From Strongylocentrotus pallidus (lineage: Eukaryota; Echinodermata; Echinoidea; Camarodonta; Strongylocentrotidae), in NCBI GenBank assembly GCA_030265145.1, contig JARBES010000133.1:14471882-14493771 (forward strand): a stretch of 21,890 nt of DNA, given 5' to 3'. Numbering within the stretch: the stretch's first letter is position 1; every line of letters begins with the position of its first letter. Below, piece by piece: positions 10,118 through 18,332 of the stretch. A model generated the notes under the pieces. It made no database searches and had not been told where the DNA came from. It saw only the letters and a program-made list of their open reading frames with translations. A program made the translations under genes and the position numbers.

Positions 10118-10365
10118 ATGATTTCATGAAGCAATCTCGTGGCATGATCCTCTTCTACACACTCAAGAACCCATCTTTCCCTGAGTTTGTCTACCCTACT
10201 GACAGCGGTGTGATGTGCATTGACATCCATCCTGAGCACCCATACCTGATCTGTGTTGGCTACTATGATGGTTCTGTTGGAGTCTTCAATGTGACAACCA
10301 CTGATGCTAACCCTGTCTTTCAAAGCACAGCTAAGACCGGCAAGCACACAGACCCAGTCTGGCAG
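10118..10365 (+). CDS. DNAI1: DNAI1 exon E, copy 1 (WD blades)
   Basis: 248 nt, completing Tyr at the start and ending in phase 0 at CAG|gtagga. It encodes [49 protein letters not shown] and [11 protein letters not shown], each matched in human DNAI1 ([48 protein letters not shown]). DGSVGVFNV is the closing strand of a WD blade. One synonymous difference from copy 2 (TTT/TTC). Confidence 0.95.
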
Positions 10366-10431
10366 GTAGGAATCGTTGTATTCAGTAGTTAGTCTTGATT
10401 GTATAGCGGTCATGTCTGGCACATTGCCACT

Positions 10432-10715
10432 CCTGGGGAGTGTTTCACAAAGACTAAGATCAACTTTAAGCTGGACTTAGCTATAGCAGGCCGTTCATGC
10501 CACCAGTTCCTCTAACCATTCCTGGCATTGGTTTCTCAAGGGACGTACGAATCATGGTCACAAATGTGCAGAATTTACTTTTTTGATAGTTCATTATTGT
10601 AGGAAAAAATATTATCTAAAGATCATAATTGAAAGACCAACCAGTGGCATGAATGGCCTGCCATAGATGAGTTCAACTTAAAATTGATCCTAGTCTTTGT
10701 GAAACACCACCCAGG
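10432..10715. mobile_element. MITE-like foldback element, copy 1 orientation
   Basis: A 284-bp inverted repeat. The left arm opens CCTGGGGAGTGTTTCAC and continues AAAGACTAAGATCAACTTTA. The right arm, read in reverse complement, gives CCTGGGTGGTGTTTCAC then AAAGACTAGGATCAATTTTA. Arm pairing continues through GGC(C)GTTCATGCC. The unpaired interior includes CATGGTCACAAAT (10553-10565) and GATAGTTCATTATTG (10585-10599). No coding capacity, so it would be a non-autonomous DNA element moved in trans. The interior is reversed in copy 2. Confidence 0.8.
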
Positions 10716-10914
10716 CGCTCCATTATTATTACCTGGTTTTAGCTTAGCTGCCATTACAGCGCTCAAGTAGTTTAAGGAATTAATTCCTGCCAGGTACCCA
10801 CTTCCCTGGGTGGAATGTGGCAAATGTAGATTAATGTTTCGTCGAAGGACATTAGTGCTGCAACAGGGATTCGAACCCTATACCTTGTGGTTCACAGTCC
10901 AGATTGTGCCACAT
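10716..10914 (-). mobile_element. tRNA-derived SINE, antisense, copy 1
   Basis: On the - strand a pol III type 2 promoter can be read: an A-box-like TGGCACAATCTGG followed about 40 nt later by a perfect B box, GGGTTCGAATCCC (complement at 10866-10878). Downstream come a non-tRNA body (CACTAATGTCCTT, CTACATTTGCCACATTCCAC) and a TAATAATAATGGAGCGCC tail. Present in both copies, so it predates their split. Tandem with the foldback element at its 3' end. Sea urchins have tRNA-derived SINEs (SURF1 type); family membership was not tested. Confidence 0.75.
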
Positions 10915-10985
10915 CTTTTTGTTAAATTTACTTGTATATTTTCCCTTTGTCTCATTTATGGTCTCTTTCTCTCTGAATGTTTCAG

Positions 10986-11075
10986 GTGGCCTGGCAAAAG
11001 GATGATCTGGACAACAACCTCAACTTCTTTTCTGTATCATCGGATGGACGAGTGGTTGCATGGACATTAGTCAAG
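10986..11075 (+). CDS. DNAI1: DNAI1 exon F, copy 1 (WD blade)
   Basis: 90 nt, phase 0-0, between GAATGTTTCAG and AAG|gtaaag. It encodes [20 protein letters not shown] followed by [10 protein letters not shown], collinear with human [20 protein letters not shown] and GRIVSWTLVK, a complete WD-strand set. A long purine tract begins within 10 nt of the donor. One synonymous difference from copy 2 (TCA/TCG). Confidence 0.95.
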
Positions 11076-11567
11076 GTAAAGCAAAACAAAAGAAAGAAAG
11101 AAGAAGGAGAAGAAAGAGAGGAAGGAGGTGGAGGAAGAGGAGAAGAAAAAGAAGAAAAAGAAGAGAACAAGAAGAAAGAAGACAGAAGACAGAAAAAAAA
11201 AAAAAAAAGGAAGAGGAATAAGAGGAAGAGAGAGAGAAAAAGAATGAGAAATAATCATACATTCAGCTTAGACTAAAGATACAGCTGTTCTACCATTTTG
11301 ACATATTTCTATTTTCAATACTTGAGGGGGTTGTAAGAACATAATTTTAGTTTAAACGAACTTACTCTCTATCAGTTGAAGACAGATATTTGTTCAAGTA
11401 ATAAGTATGTTAACTTTGTCTCACTTTTCTCACCACATTTTCATCCCCTCCCCCCATTTTTTTAACAATATATAACCAATTTATATCCACTGACATGATT
11501 GAGTTATATTTGATTGCATTGCTTGATGTGTTTTTGTTCTTTGTTATGATAATTTTGTTGCCTGTAG
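11076..11567. other. Intron F-G, copy 1
   Basis: 492-nt intron opening with the GA-rich tract (11085-11252) and ending CCTGTAG. The rest is AT-rich with no recognised element. Confidence 0.85.
11085..11252 (+). repeat. Polypurine (GA) tract next to the exon F donor, copy 1
   Basis: About 165 nt of nearly pure A/G (AAGAAGGAG and GAAGAAAAA units, with an A-run near 11190). Complementary in composition to the T/C tract in intron B-C. Length differs from copy 2 (20133-20255). The Lys/Glu-rich and Phe/Ser-rich open frames across it are compositional. Confidence 0.9.
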
Positions 11568-11655
11568 AATGAATTGACGTACACCGATGTGATTCAGCTT
11601 CAGCTTGATTCAGCTCCTCAGGATGGCCCTGAAGGAACTCAACTAACACCTCTAG
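11568..11655 (+). CDS. DNAI1: DNAI1 exon G, copy 1
   Basis: 88 nt, phase 0 to 1, between TTGCCTGTAG and CTAG|gtaagg. It encodes NELTYTDVIQLQLDSAPQDG then PEGTQLTPL, aligned with human KLVHIDVIKLKVEG and PEGLQLHPV. Its final G pairs only with the GC that opens exon H to give Gly, as in human GCGTAFDFHK. The sequence stops seven bases after this exon at the gap. One synonymous difference from copy 2 (ACC/ACT). Confidence 0.94.
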
Positions 11656-11662
11656 GTAAGGT

Positions 11663-11762
11663 NNNNNNNNNNNNNNNNNNNNNNNNNNNNNNNNNNNNNN
11701 NNNNNNNNNNNNNNNNNNNNNNNNNNNNNNNNNNNNNNNNNNNNNNNNNNNNNNNNNNNNNN
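11663..11762. other. Assembly gap of exactly 100 N
   Basis: One hundred N, the common placeholder for a gap of unknown size. It sits at the end of copy 1 and 115 nt before copy 2, so the order and spacing of the two copies are not supported by contiguous sequence. Confidence 0.98.
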
Positions 11763-11877
11763 TCACTTACTTGAAATTGAAAAATTTCTTCCGTTTCGGT
11801 TTGTATAATTGCTCTATGACGGAGGCATCATTTTCGACTGCGCGCAGTCGAATTCCATCTAGTTTTTTTTTTTCTTT
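11763..11877. other. Unmatched sequence at the left edge of the second contig
   Basis: About 115 nt that does not match the sequence left of 2892. It contains the perfect palindrome TTCGACTGCGCGCAGTCGAA (11833-11852) and ends in a T-run. It could be the end of an inserted repeat in this haplotype or a contig-edge artefact. Confidence 0.65.
11833..11852. repeat. 20-bp CpG-rich perfect palindrome
   Basis: TTCGACTGCGCGCAGTCGAA is its own reverse complement. It is CG-rich in an AT-rich setting and occurs nowhere else in the window. Confidence 0.9.
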
Positions 11878-12260
11878 CCCTAGTTCTGACAATACTTTGT
11901 TTTATGGACATGTATTTGGTGGTTTTTGTGATGGGGAGGGGAGGGGGGGGGGGGTGGTAAATATATCATAATTTAAAGGTGAGTTTTACTTTGTAGAAAC
12001 TGCATGATGTGTTTTTATGTGGGATCCTAAAACTACATTATTACAGGATACTTTGAAATTGAACTCTATCCAAATTGTAGACTATTTTGGTTACCAACGC
12101 AATTAAGTTAGCTAATGTCTATGAAGCATGTAAGAATAAAATTGGGTATGCCAGGCCAGGAGGCTAGTAAGAAGACCACCTTGTTAACTAGTAGATGCAA
12201 TTCATATGTCAATCATTCCATTGTATGATACTGATATAAACTATAGATGCAGGCCGAATG

Positions 12261-12293
12261 GCCAGTTGGATGCCCGCGGCTGCGGCCTCTATG
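12261..12293. other. 33-bp GC-rich insertion, copy 2 only
   Basis: Copy 1 reads GGCCGAATGCAGAAAC at 3247-3262. Copy 2 has 33 extra bases between the two halves, starting GCCAGTTGGATGCCCGCGGC and ending CTATG, so ATG flanks the insert on both sides. Insertion in copy 2 or deletion across the 3-bp repeat in copy 1. Confidence 0.85.
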
Positions 12294-13667
12294 CAGAAAC
12301 ACACATCCAAATATTGCTCTCTGACATAGTCATTATTCTAGCTGCTTTAGAGTTGATGCTTGAATGCATGAATTAAGGAGGCTATACACAGGTCATTGAT
12401 AAAAACATCAACAGAGTGATAATTTCTTGATAGAGCAGTTGAACACCATATTTTCCTCTAAATCCTAAATGGCAATTGATGTTTTGATGAATCTAAATAT
12501 GTGTACATATCTTAGATAATTTCTGTCTACAAAAAATAAAAAGTAATACAGAACATTAACTGTTAACTTATTCATAAAGAAACATGCTGAGAAGATTTTG
12601 CTCCCTACATGTACAAATGCTGTATTACTTCCAAGTAATTGAAACTGCTCACTTTGGTCAGGTTTGGTTATCTGTTGTTTGCATGCTTTTTGATTTTTTT
12701 TTCTTCTGTTGACTACTTTTCTGATTTTGCATGATTGTTGGTGTCCTTCAAATGTATTTATCTGTTTTCATGAGTGGTATTTTGTCGCCTTTGATCATGA
12801 TCAACAGTTTTATGTCACTCAATCTTTTGAATTTTTGTTTGCTTCTCCTTTTTTTTAAATCAAGCATTATACATGTATCATCAAGTTGACATTCAAAAGA
12901 TTAATATAAATTACCAACCTTTGAATCTGAACATATAAGTTTGATATAGAAGACTTTCATTGGTTGGGGTGATCATAAACACATGTTACCTGTAATTAGG
13001 GTTCTACAAACCTTAACATTTAGTTGGCAAACTTTCATCCACTCCTGTAAACTTCCTCAATCAAGCCAAGAGATTCTTCACACATTTCTTGCTGTCTGCT
13101 GCCTCAAGATCACCGGAGAAAAAGATCTATGATAGTGAATAGCCAATTTCAGTAAAATAAAAATTGTTTCTCATACAATATGTTAAAAGCACAACAATGC
13201 CATTAAAAATCCAAATAGTACAAAATAATTTAGAAATAAATACAATTGCATCTCACTGGCTTACATTTTGGTTGAACTAATTAATAAAATAATTGCATGT
13301 TAATCTCTTAAATTTGCTTGCCACTCATGAAGTAGGGAGAGTAAAAGATTGTCATTGTTTAATTATGTTTTTATGACTCTATTTGAAGGTTTTAAAAAAT
13401 AAAAATGATAGTGGCTACATTTGTTAAGGATATTGAATGATTGATTGACTACATTGTGTAATATTTAATGTTGTTGAGTTTGAGCCAGCTCTGATTATTA
13501 TTATTTTTGTTTCCTCCTTGTGGCTTTTCTCAATATGTATCTGTTTTTCTTTTCTCTTGCACACATACTCTCTCCCTTTCTCTGTCTCATTTTGTCTCTG
13601 TCTTTACCTGTCTCTCTGTCTCTGTTTGTATGTCTGTCTCTCTCTCTCCATCCCCTCCCCCATACAG

Positions 13668-13796
13668 CCCAAGGAAGGTGAGAAGAGAGATGAGGAGGCT
13701 ACCCCTGCTCCTGGTGAGGCCAAGTCTGATCAGAAACTCACCAATCAGTTTAACTTCAGTGAGAGAGCCTCACAGACATACAACAACCCATACAGG
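13668..13796 (+). CDS. DNAI1: DNAI1 exon A, copy 2
   Basis: 129 nt, phase 0-0, same 43 residues as copy 1, from [10 protein letters not shown] to [13 protein letters not shown]. Bounded by CCATACAG and AGG|gtaggt. Two silent changes distinguish it (GAG and AGA codons). Preceded across the gap by exon G of copy 1, which ends in phase 1 and cannot be spliced to it in frame. Confidence 0.95.
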
Positions 13797-14319
13797 GTAG
13801 GTGGCTGCAAGCTGCAATATTTCTTATCAAGTTTGAAATAATGATATATAGAAGCATATGAATCTAATTAGAAGTGGTTTGCTTAATTTAAAAGCCATTT
13901 CTTGATATAGTTTTCTATAAAGACTTTGAAGATGTAAGGACTGACTGCTATATTTCAGTACCAAGGCTTAGAATTAGAGGTTGCCTGAGGCAAGTGACCA
14001 CCTAAAATCTTGTTGGGGAAAACAGAAATCTGTGCCTTTTTGCCCCAGTGAGCTATTACCTTAAAAACCTCCTGCCTTACGTTTCCCCAGATGGAAACTT
14101 CATAGTATCACAAAATAGTATTTATTTTGTCATGAATTGTGTGCAGTCAACCCAAATTGAACACCAAAAGTTGATCTTGATTACCTTTTTGCAAGTGACC
14201 AAGTTGCCCTGCGCTGTAATATTTCAGTATACTCGGCCACATCATTTTGTTGAAAGAAACTAACTCATTTTTTGGGGTAGTACATCCTTTCAATACTTTA
14301 CTTTGCATATTGTTTGTAG
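13797..14319. other. Intron A-B, copy 2
   Basis: 523-nt intron, counterpart of 4739-5283, with scattered substitutions and short deletions. No element recognised. Confidence 0.85.
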
Positions 14320-14421
14320 GAAAGAGGGACACAGACTGAGCCACCACCTCGTGCTAACTTCTCATCTACTGCTAACCAATGGGAGATATATGATGCATAT
14401 ATGGATGATCTTGAGAAACAG
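14320..14421 (+). CDS. DNAI1: DNAI1 exon B, copy 2
   Basis: 102 nt, phase 0-0, with the same 34 residues as copy 1 ([11 protein letters not shown] to DDLEKQ). Differences are GGG, TCA, TCT and GCT codons in place of GGA, TCG, TCC and GCC, all silent. Donor CAG|gtaaga. Confidence 0.95.
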
Positions 14422-14616
14422 GTAAGACTCGTTACTGGTGTCCGTGCACATAACATTTGTAATTGTCATTTTGTCTCGTATTGATTGTATTGATTGTTAT
14501 CATATTTATGTTGCCAGGGGAATAGCATTGTTTTCAAATTGAGCTGTATGAACACCACATTTCTGGACTTTTACTTCAGGAAAGGAATTAGAGACATGAA
14601 ATATTTTTTTCCAGAA

Positions 14617-14672
14617 TTCTTCTTTCTTTCTTTCTTTCTTTCTTTCTTCTTTTACTTTTTCTTCTTCTTTCC
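14617..14672 (+). repeat. Polypyrimidine tract, short allele (CTTT microsatellite)
   Basis: A run of CTTT units followed by CTTCTTCTTT, about 55 nt, standing where copy 1 has about 215 nt of T/C. Confidence 0.88.
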
Positions 14673-15524
14673 TATATACATGGAATGTTAATATTAAGCT
14701 GCCCATATATCAGAGCTATTTTGTATTATCAATTTAATCAAAGATTTTACTTGAAATAATTTTTTTGCACTTTTGTATATTCTACTTTCTATATTTCAAG
14801 GTTTTAAATATACCACTATATACTCTCTATGAATATCTTGTTACTACAATTAGGGTTTACATTCCTAGACAATTAATTTAAGGTGAAGGTAAAAAGAAAC
14901 TTTGTGCATATTCATATTATAGTGCCCATTTGCTTCAAGGATAGATTTGTTAGTTGTTAAAACAAACTTTCTGGCACATTCAAATTAAAATGTTTAGATT
15001 TTGAGAGGTATATTTCCCATACAACTGTGAAATGTTATTGTAAAAAGGGATTCTTGTACTTTTAGATTACTCAAATCTGTTAAAACTTAGTATATTTCAC
15101 TATATTTAATTATTCTTTAAATGTACCAATAATAGCGGATCTAGACTGATGTGAGTGCCTGGCTTGCATTGTGGCTATTTCATTCCAATTTCATGTGATA
15201 AGATGGTGGAACATTGATTGATCTGAAAACTTTAATAGGAGTTAAGCCACTTTTTAACACTTTGGGTGTGTAATTATAAGTGACGGTAGTCGAGGCAAGC
15301 AGTTTTCAATCATATGAAACCGCTGAAGTCTAGAACCTTCTATTGACTTTGTAAATGTACCTGTGAAGTGGTCCAAGGGTGAGGCCAAAGCCACTAAAAG
15401 ATAGCCTGGTAATTAAATGTCATTCATTATACATGTACATATTTAATTTCATGTATTCTACATCATCATTTACATGTATATGATATTCATTACGCTCATG
15501 ATATTATAATCTTGCATACATATT

Positions 15525-15748
15525 ACCATGCATTCCACCCCTCATCCATTCTACCATTGCTGCTGATTACTCCTGCGTACTGCTGGCGTTGTTGATGATG
15601 CAACCGCTTCGCTATGCATCCTTTTGCTCTCGCTAGGCTGAGGTTTGTAGTATGTTTGCTGTCATACATGTATATTCAAGTTGCATTGGCATTAACTAAA
15701 CTAACGGCATAACCCAGAAAGTTTTTGTTCAATCGCATGGACTGCTTG
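15525..15748. other. 224-bp identical intronic block, copy 2
   Basis: Base-for-base partner of 6713-6936. Divergence resumes at once on both sides: T for C just before it, and an inserted CATG just after it. Confidence 0.75.
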
Positions 15749-15936
15749 CATGGCGCTTTGACCATTTTCATTTGATCTTACATTAAGATGGAGAATCTGT
15801 TGTGATGTGTGCTCCGCTTGTAGGTACAGCCTGAAAACCTCATGAATTGCATCATTTTACTTTTCAGATTGACTGATGAGATGTAATTTTGCTGCATTGT
15901 GTGTCGTCATCTTCAACTAATGCTTGTTCATATCTT

Positions 15937-16103
15937 AAAGCAATGTGATAGAAATTGATGGAATGATATAATTCTAACTGTAATAATGCATCATATTTGG
16001 TAACAATAATTCTGTGTTGTTTTTAATCGTGCATGGAAGAAACATGTGTACATCTATCATGTTGATTGTGAAATTAATTTGTGTTTCTTTGTTTTAATCT
16101 TTA
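15937..16103. other. 167-bp identical intronic block, copy 2
   Basis: Partner of 7116-7282 with no difference. A 4-nt indel lies just before it and a substitution just after. Confidence 0.7.
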
Positions 16104-17388
16104 CCAACTTGAGCAGAATTCATTAACAATAACATAGTACAGCTAGTGCATGAAATGCCTTGTGTCTTCAGCCCTTTTTTTTAACAATAACAAAAAAGAT
16201 TGTGGAGAAATGAAGACATGATTCAGATATTTTATATATATGTAATTTTGACTTAAATTTGGATCGTTTTGTTTGTAAACAAAACATTAGAACAGCATAC
16301 ATGTTTTAAAATTGTACATGTGAAGGAATTTTTTTTAAAACTGGTATGTTGCAAAAACACAGTGATGAACATTTATGTTGAATGCATGTCTAGCTAGCTC
16401 ATTTGTGATAAAATAGTGCATGTAAACCTGCTTATCATATAATAACTAACAAACTAATTTCTTTATCTGCCATGAGACTAAACAGGAGTATGGATATTTC
16501 AAAACAAGCAAACCAGAAAAGGTCAATGAATATGTGTTCGTCAACTATGGTTATGAAGCAAGGTGAAAAGTTTTATAGAAGGCAAGGATCAGTCTTTAAT
16601 AGTGCTTGCAATGGTCCAGTTTGTAAAAATCACATGGCACAAATAACTCCTAACTAATCACAGAACACATGCATGTAACATGGCATTTTAGAATAAAGAT
16701 CAAACAGAAAATCATGCGAATAATGCCCATTTTCAGGGCTTAAAGGTAATACAGTTTTGGTATGGGGTCATGAACTTGGTTCAAATAAATCTCAAACACC
16801 TGCAAAGTTCTCTCAGATTAATGTGTGCAAAGGTTGTAGTTTGACAGTAATTATTCCAAAAGTGATGTATATGTGCTATATGAATAGCTTTTGTCCAACC
16901 ATGGTTCTGAAAATAGTTACTGTAGTACTTTTACTCATTTGTCGGTGTACTATGGGTATATTTGATGACTAGATTTTGCTTTCATGAGCAGCATATGTGT
17001 ATATCCCTTATCATTCTCTGTGGATTTGAAAATATTGTAGAAACTTCCTTTATTTGTTCTTGGGCAGATTGTAACTATGAGCTGGCTTATGTAGAAGTTA
17101 TCTGGCAGTACATTTATGGAAGGTCATTTCAGTTTGTATCATTGTTTCAATTCATTTTGTTGAATAGTGTACATGTGACATTGCAGAATTTGCAGTTTTT
17201 AACTTTTGATGATGTTCATGTGTATGTGGCTCTAGTCATCATGCAGAAAAATGACAATCATATCGCCTACTTTTGTCAAACAAATTTTCCACATAACTCT
17301 TCCTGAAAGTATTAATTGATCTGATGTGAAAGACATTGTTGAACTTGTAATTTTAAGACTGGGTATAAGTTTAGTCACTATTAGTAGT

Positions 17389-17408
17389 CATAATTTCATG
17401 AAATTATG
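17389..17408. repeat. 20-bp perfect palindrome, copy 2
   Basis: CATAATTTCATGAAATTATG. Relative to copy 1 the fourth base is A instead of G and its mirror partner T instead of C, so pairing is kept. Confidence 0.85.
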
Positions 17409-17510
17409 CAGATTAAAATGTGTCAAATCCACTCGTGACAATGGTGATAATAGATTGAGGACTTAGAATTTGATGGTCATTCCAACTGAACCTCTCCCTC
17501 TGATTTGTAG

Positions 17511-17679
17511 GAGAAAGCTAAGGAGAAGAAGGCTGCACCCACCAAGAAGGATGAGGATAAGAATAAGAAGAAGCTGACAGCCTTGGAAACCCAATCAGAT
17601 GATATGAGTCGCATCAGCCATGCAGCTAAGATCATTGAGAGGATGGTCAATCAGAACACTTTTGACGATGTTTCACAAG
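17511..17679 (+). CDS. DNAI1: DNAI1 exon C, copy 2
   Basis: 169 nt, phase 0 to 1, same peptide as copy 1 (Lys-rich [31 protein letters not shown]). Five silent differences: CCC, GAT, ATC, AGC and GCA. Acceptor TGATTTGTAG, donor CAAG|gtatga. Confidence 0.95.
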
Positions 17680-18170
17680 GTATGATGATCGGACGAGAAT
17701 CTCCCAGATGCTTTTTTTTCAAATATAAAAAACACCACTTGTTTGATAGGTGCAGCATACTCTATTTTCAATATACTCCAATCACACAGGGTTTGCGCGA
17801 AGCGAAAATGTTGTCGCCTCAAACAGAATTTTGACTGCAATGGCTGCACTGTATGTATGTGTTAAAACACTAAATTATCGTGTGAGTTAATAATAAATAA
17901 TAAAAACGTTGCTTATAAAGCGCTTATCACTGAAGTCTCTAAGCGCTTAACACTGACTATAATGCACGCTGTTTATCTGCTTCTATAATTAGCTCATATA
18001 TTGGCCATTTAGCGATCACATGCATATCACCTGAACTGGCTCAGGGCGGTTGTATTATCTATTTATCACTTATCTATTTTTATATGTAATTTGTTGCTCT
18101 AAAGAAATTACTGATCATTAAAAAAAAGTTATCATGGTCTTACCAATATTCTTATCTGTGATCTTGCTAG
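17680..18170. other. Intron C-D, copy 2
   Basis: 491-nt intron carrying the 63-bp insertion at 17884-17946; otherwise like 8794-9238. Confidence 0.85.
17884..17946. mobile_element. 63-bp copy-2-specific insertion with AAGCGCTTA repeats
   Basis: Absent from copy 1, where CGTGT-like sequence runs straight into TTAACACTGA near 9015. The insert opens with TAATAATAAATAATAA and has AAGCGCTTA at 17918-17926, repeated at 17941-17949 across its right edge. The TAATAA start and palindromic AAGCGCTT look like the end of a dispersed repeat; the family is not identified. Confidence 0.5.
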
Positions 18171-18332
18171 ATTTCAAGTACTACGAAGACATGTCTGATG
18201 AGTTCCGAGACCAGGAAGGAACTCTCTTGCCTCTCTGGAAGTTCTCCTACGACAAGTCCAAGCGTCTGGCCGTCACTTCGGTGTGCTGGAATCCCAAGTA
18301 TAAGGATCTCTTTTGTGTTGCCCATGGATCAT
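18171..18332 (+). CDS. DNAI1: DNAI1 exon D, copy 2
   Basis: 162 nt encoding the same residues as copy 1 ([20 protein letters not shown] to [16 protein letters not shown]), with one silent change (TGT for TGC). Acceptor CTTGCTAG, donor CAT|gtaagt, with Tyr completed by exon E. Confidence 0.95.

Larger units (their letters stand above)
10366..10985. other. Intron E-F, copy 1, mostly filled by two mobile elements
   Basis: 620-nt intron, of which about 480 nt belong to a long inverted-repeat element (10432-10715) and an adjoining antisense SINE (about 10716-10914). The remainder is splice-site sequence and unremarkable. Confidence 0.85.
2892..11662 (+). repeat. Copy 1 of an 8.8-kb duplicated segment (exons A-G)
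   Basis: Matches 11878-20652 collinearly on the same strand, from CCCTAGTTCTGAC at the left to the donor CTAGGTAAGGT at the right. The match ends at the last base before the N gap. Exons have identical lengths in both copies; introns differ by substitutions and many indels. Most likely one of two allelic haplotypes placed in tandem by the assembly; a true tandem duplication is the alternative. Confidence 0.95.
11763..13667. other. Intron before exon A, copy 2 (partial)
   Basis: Counterpart of 2892-4609 plus the unmatched contig edge. It carries the interrupted G run (11933-11954), a 33-bp insertion (12261-12293) and a T/C-rich acceptor region (13555-13664). No other gene. Confidence 0.75.
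14422..17510. other. Large intron B-C, copy 2
   Basis: 3.09 kb, counterpart of 5386-8624. It has the short T/C tract (14617-14672), a single version of the 29-bp unit, the two identical blocks (15525-15748 and 15937-16103) and the 20-bp palindrome (17389-17408). No exon recognised. Confidence 0.8.

Noticed and set aside
10111-10422. 103-aa open frame on the - strand
   Set aside because: Antisense shadow of exon E, whose + strand product matches DNAI1 residue by residue.
10866-10878. A functional tRNA gene on the - strand
   Set aside because: There is a B box and an A-box-like site but no cloverleaf acceptor or anticodon stem; the body and TAATAA tail are those of a SINE.
10810-11070. 86-aa open frame on the + strand
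   Set aside because: Runs through the SINE and into exon F in the wrong frame.
10977-11276. Lys/Glu-rich open frame after exon F, and Phe/Ser-rich frames on the other strand
   Set aside because: Read-through of the exon F donor into a GA simple repeat that differs in unit and length between copies.
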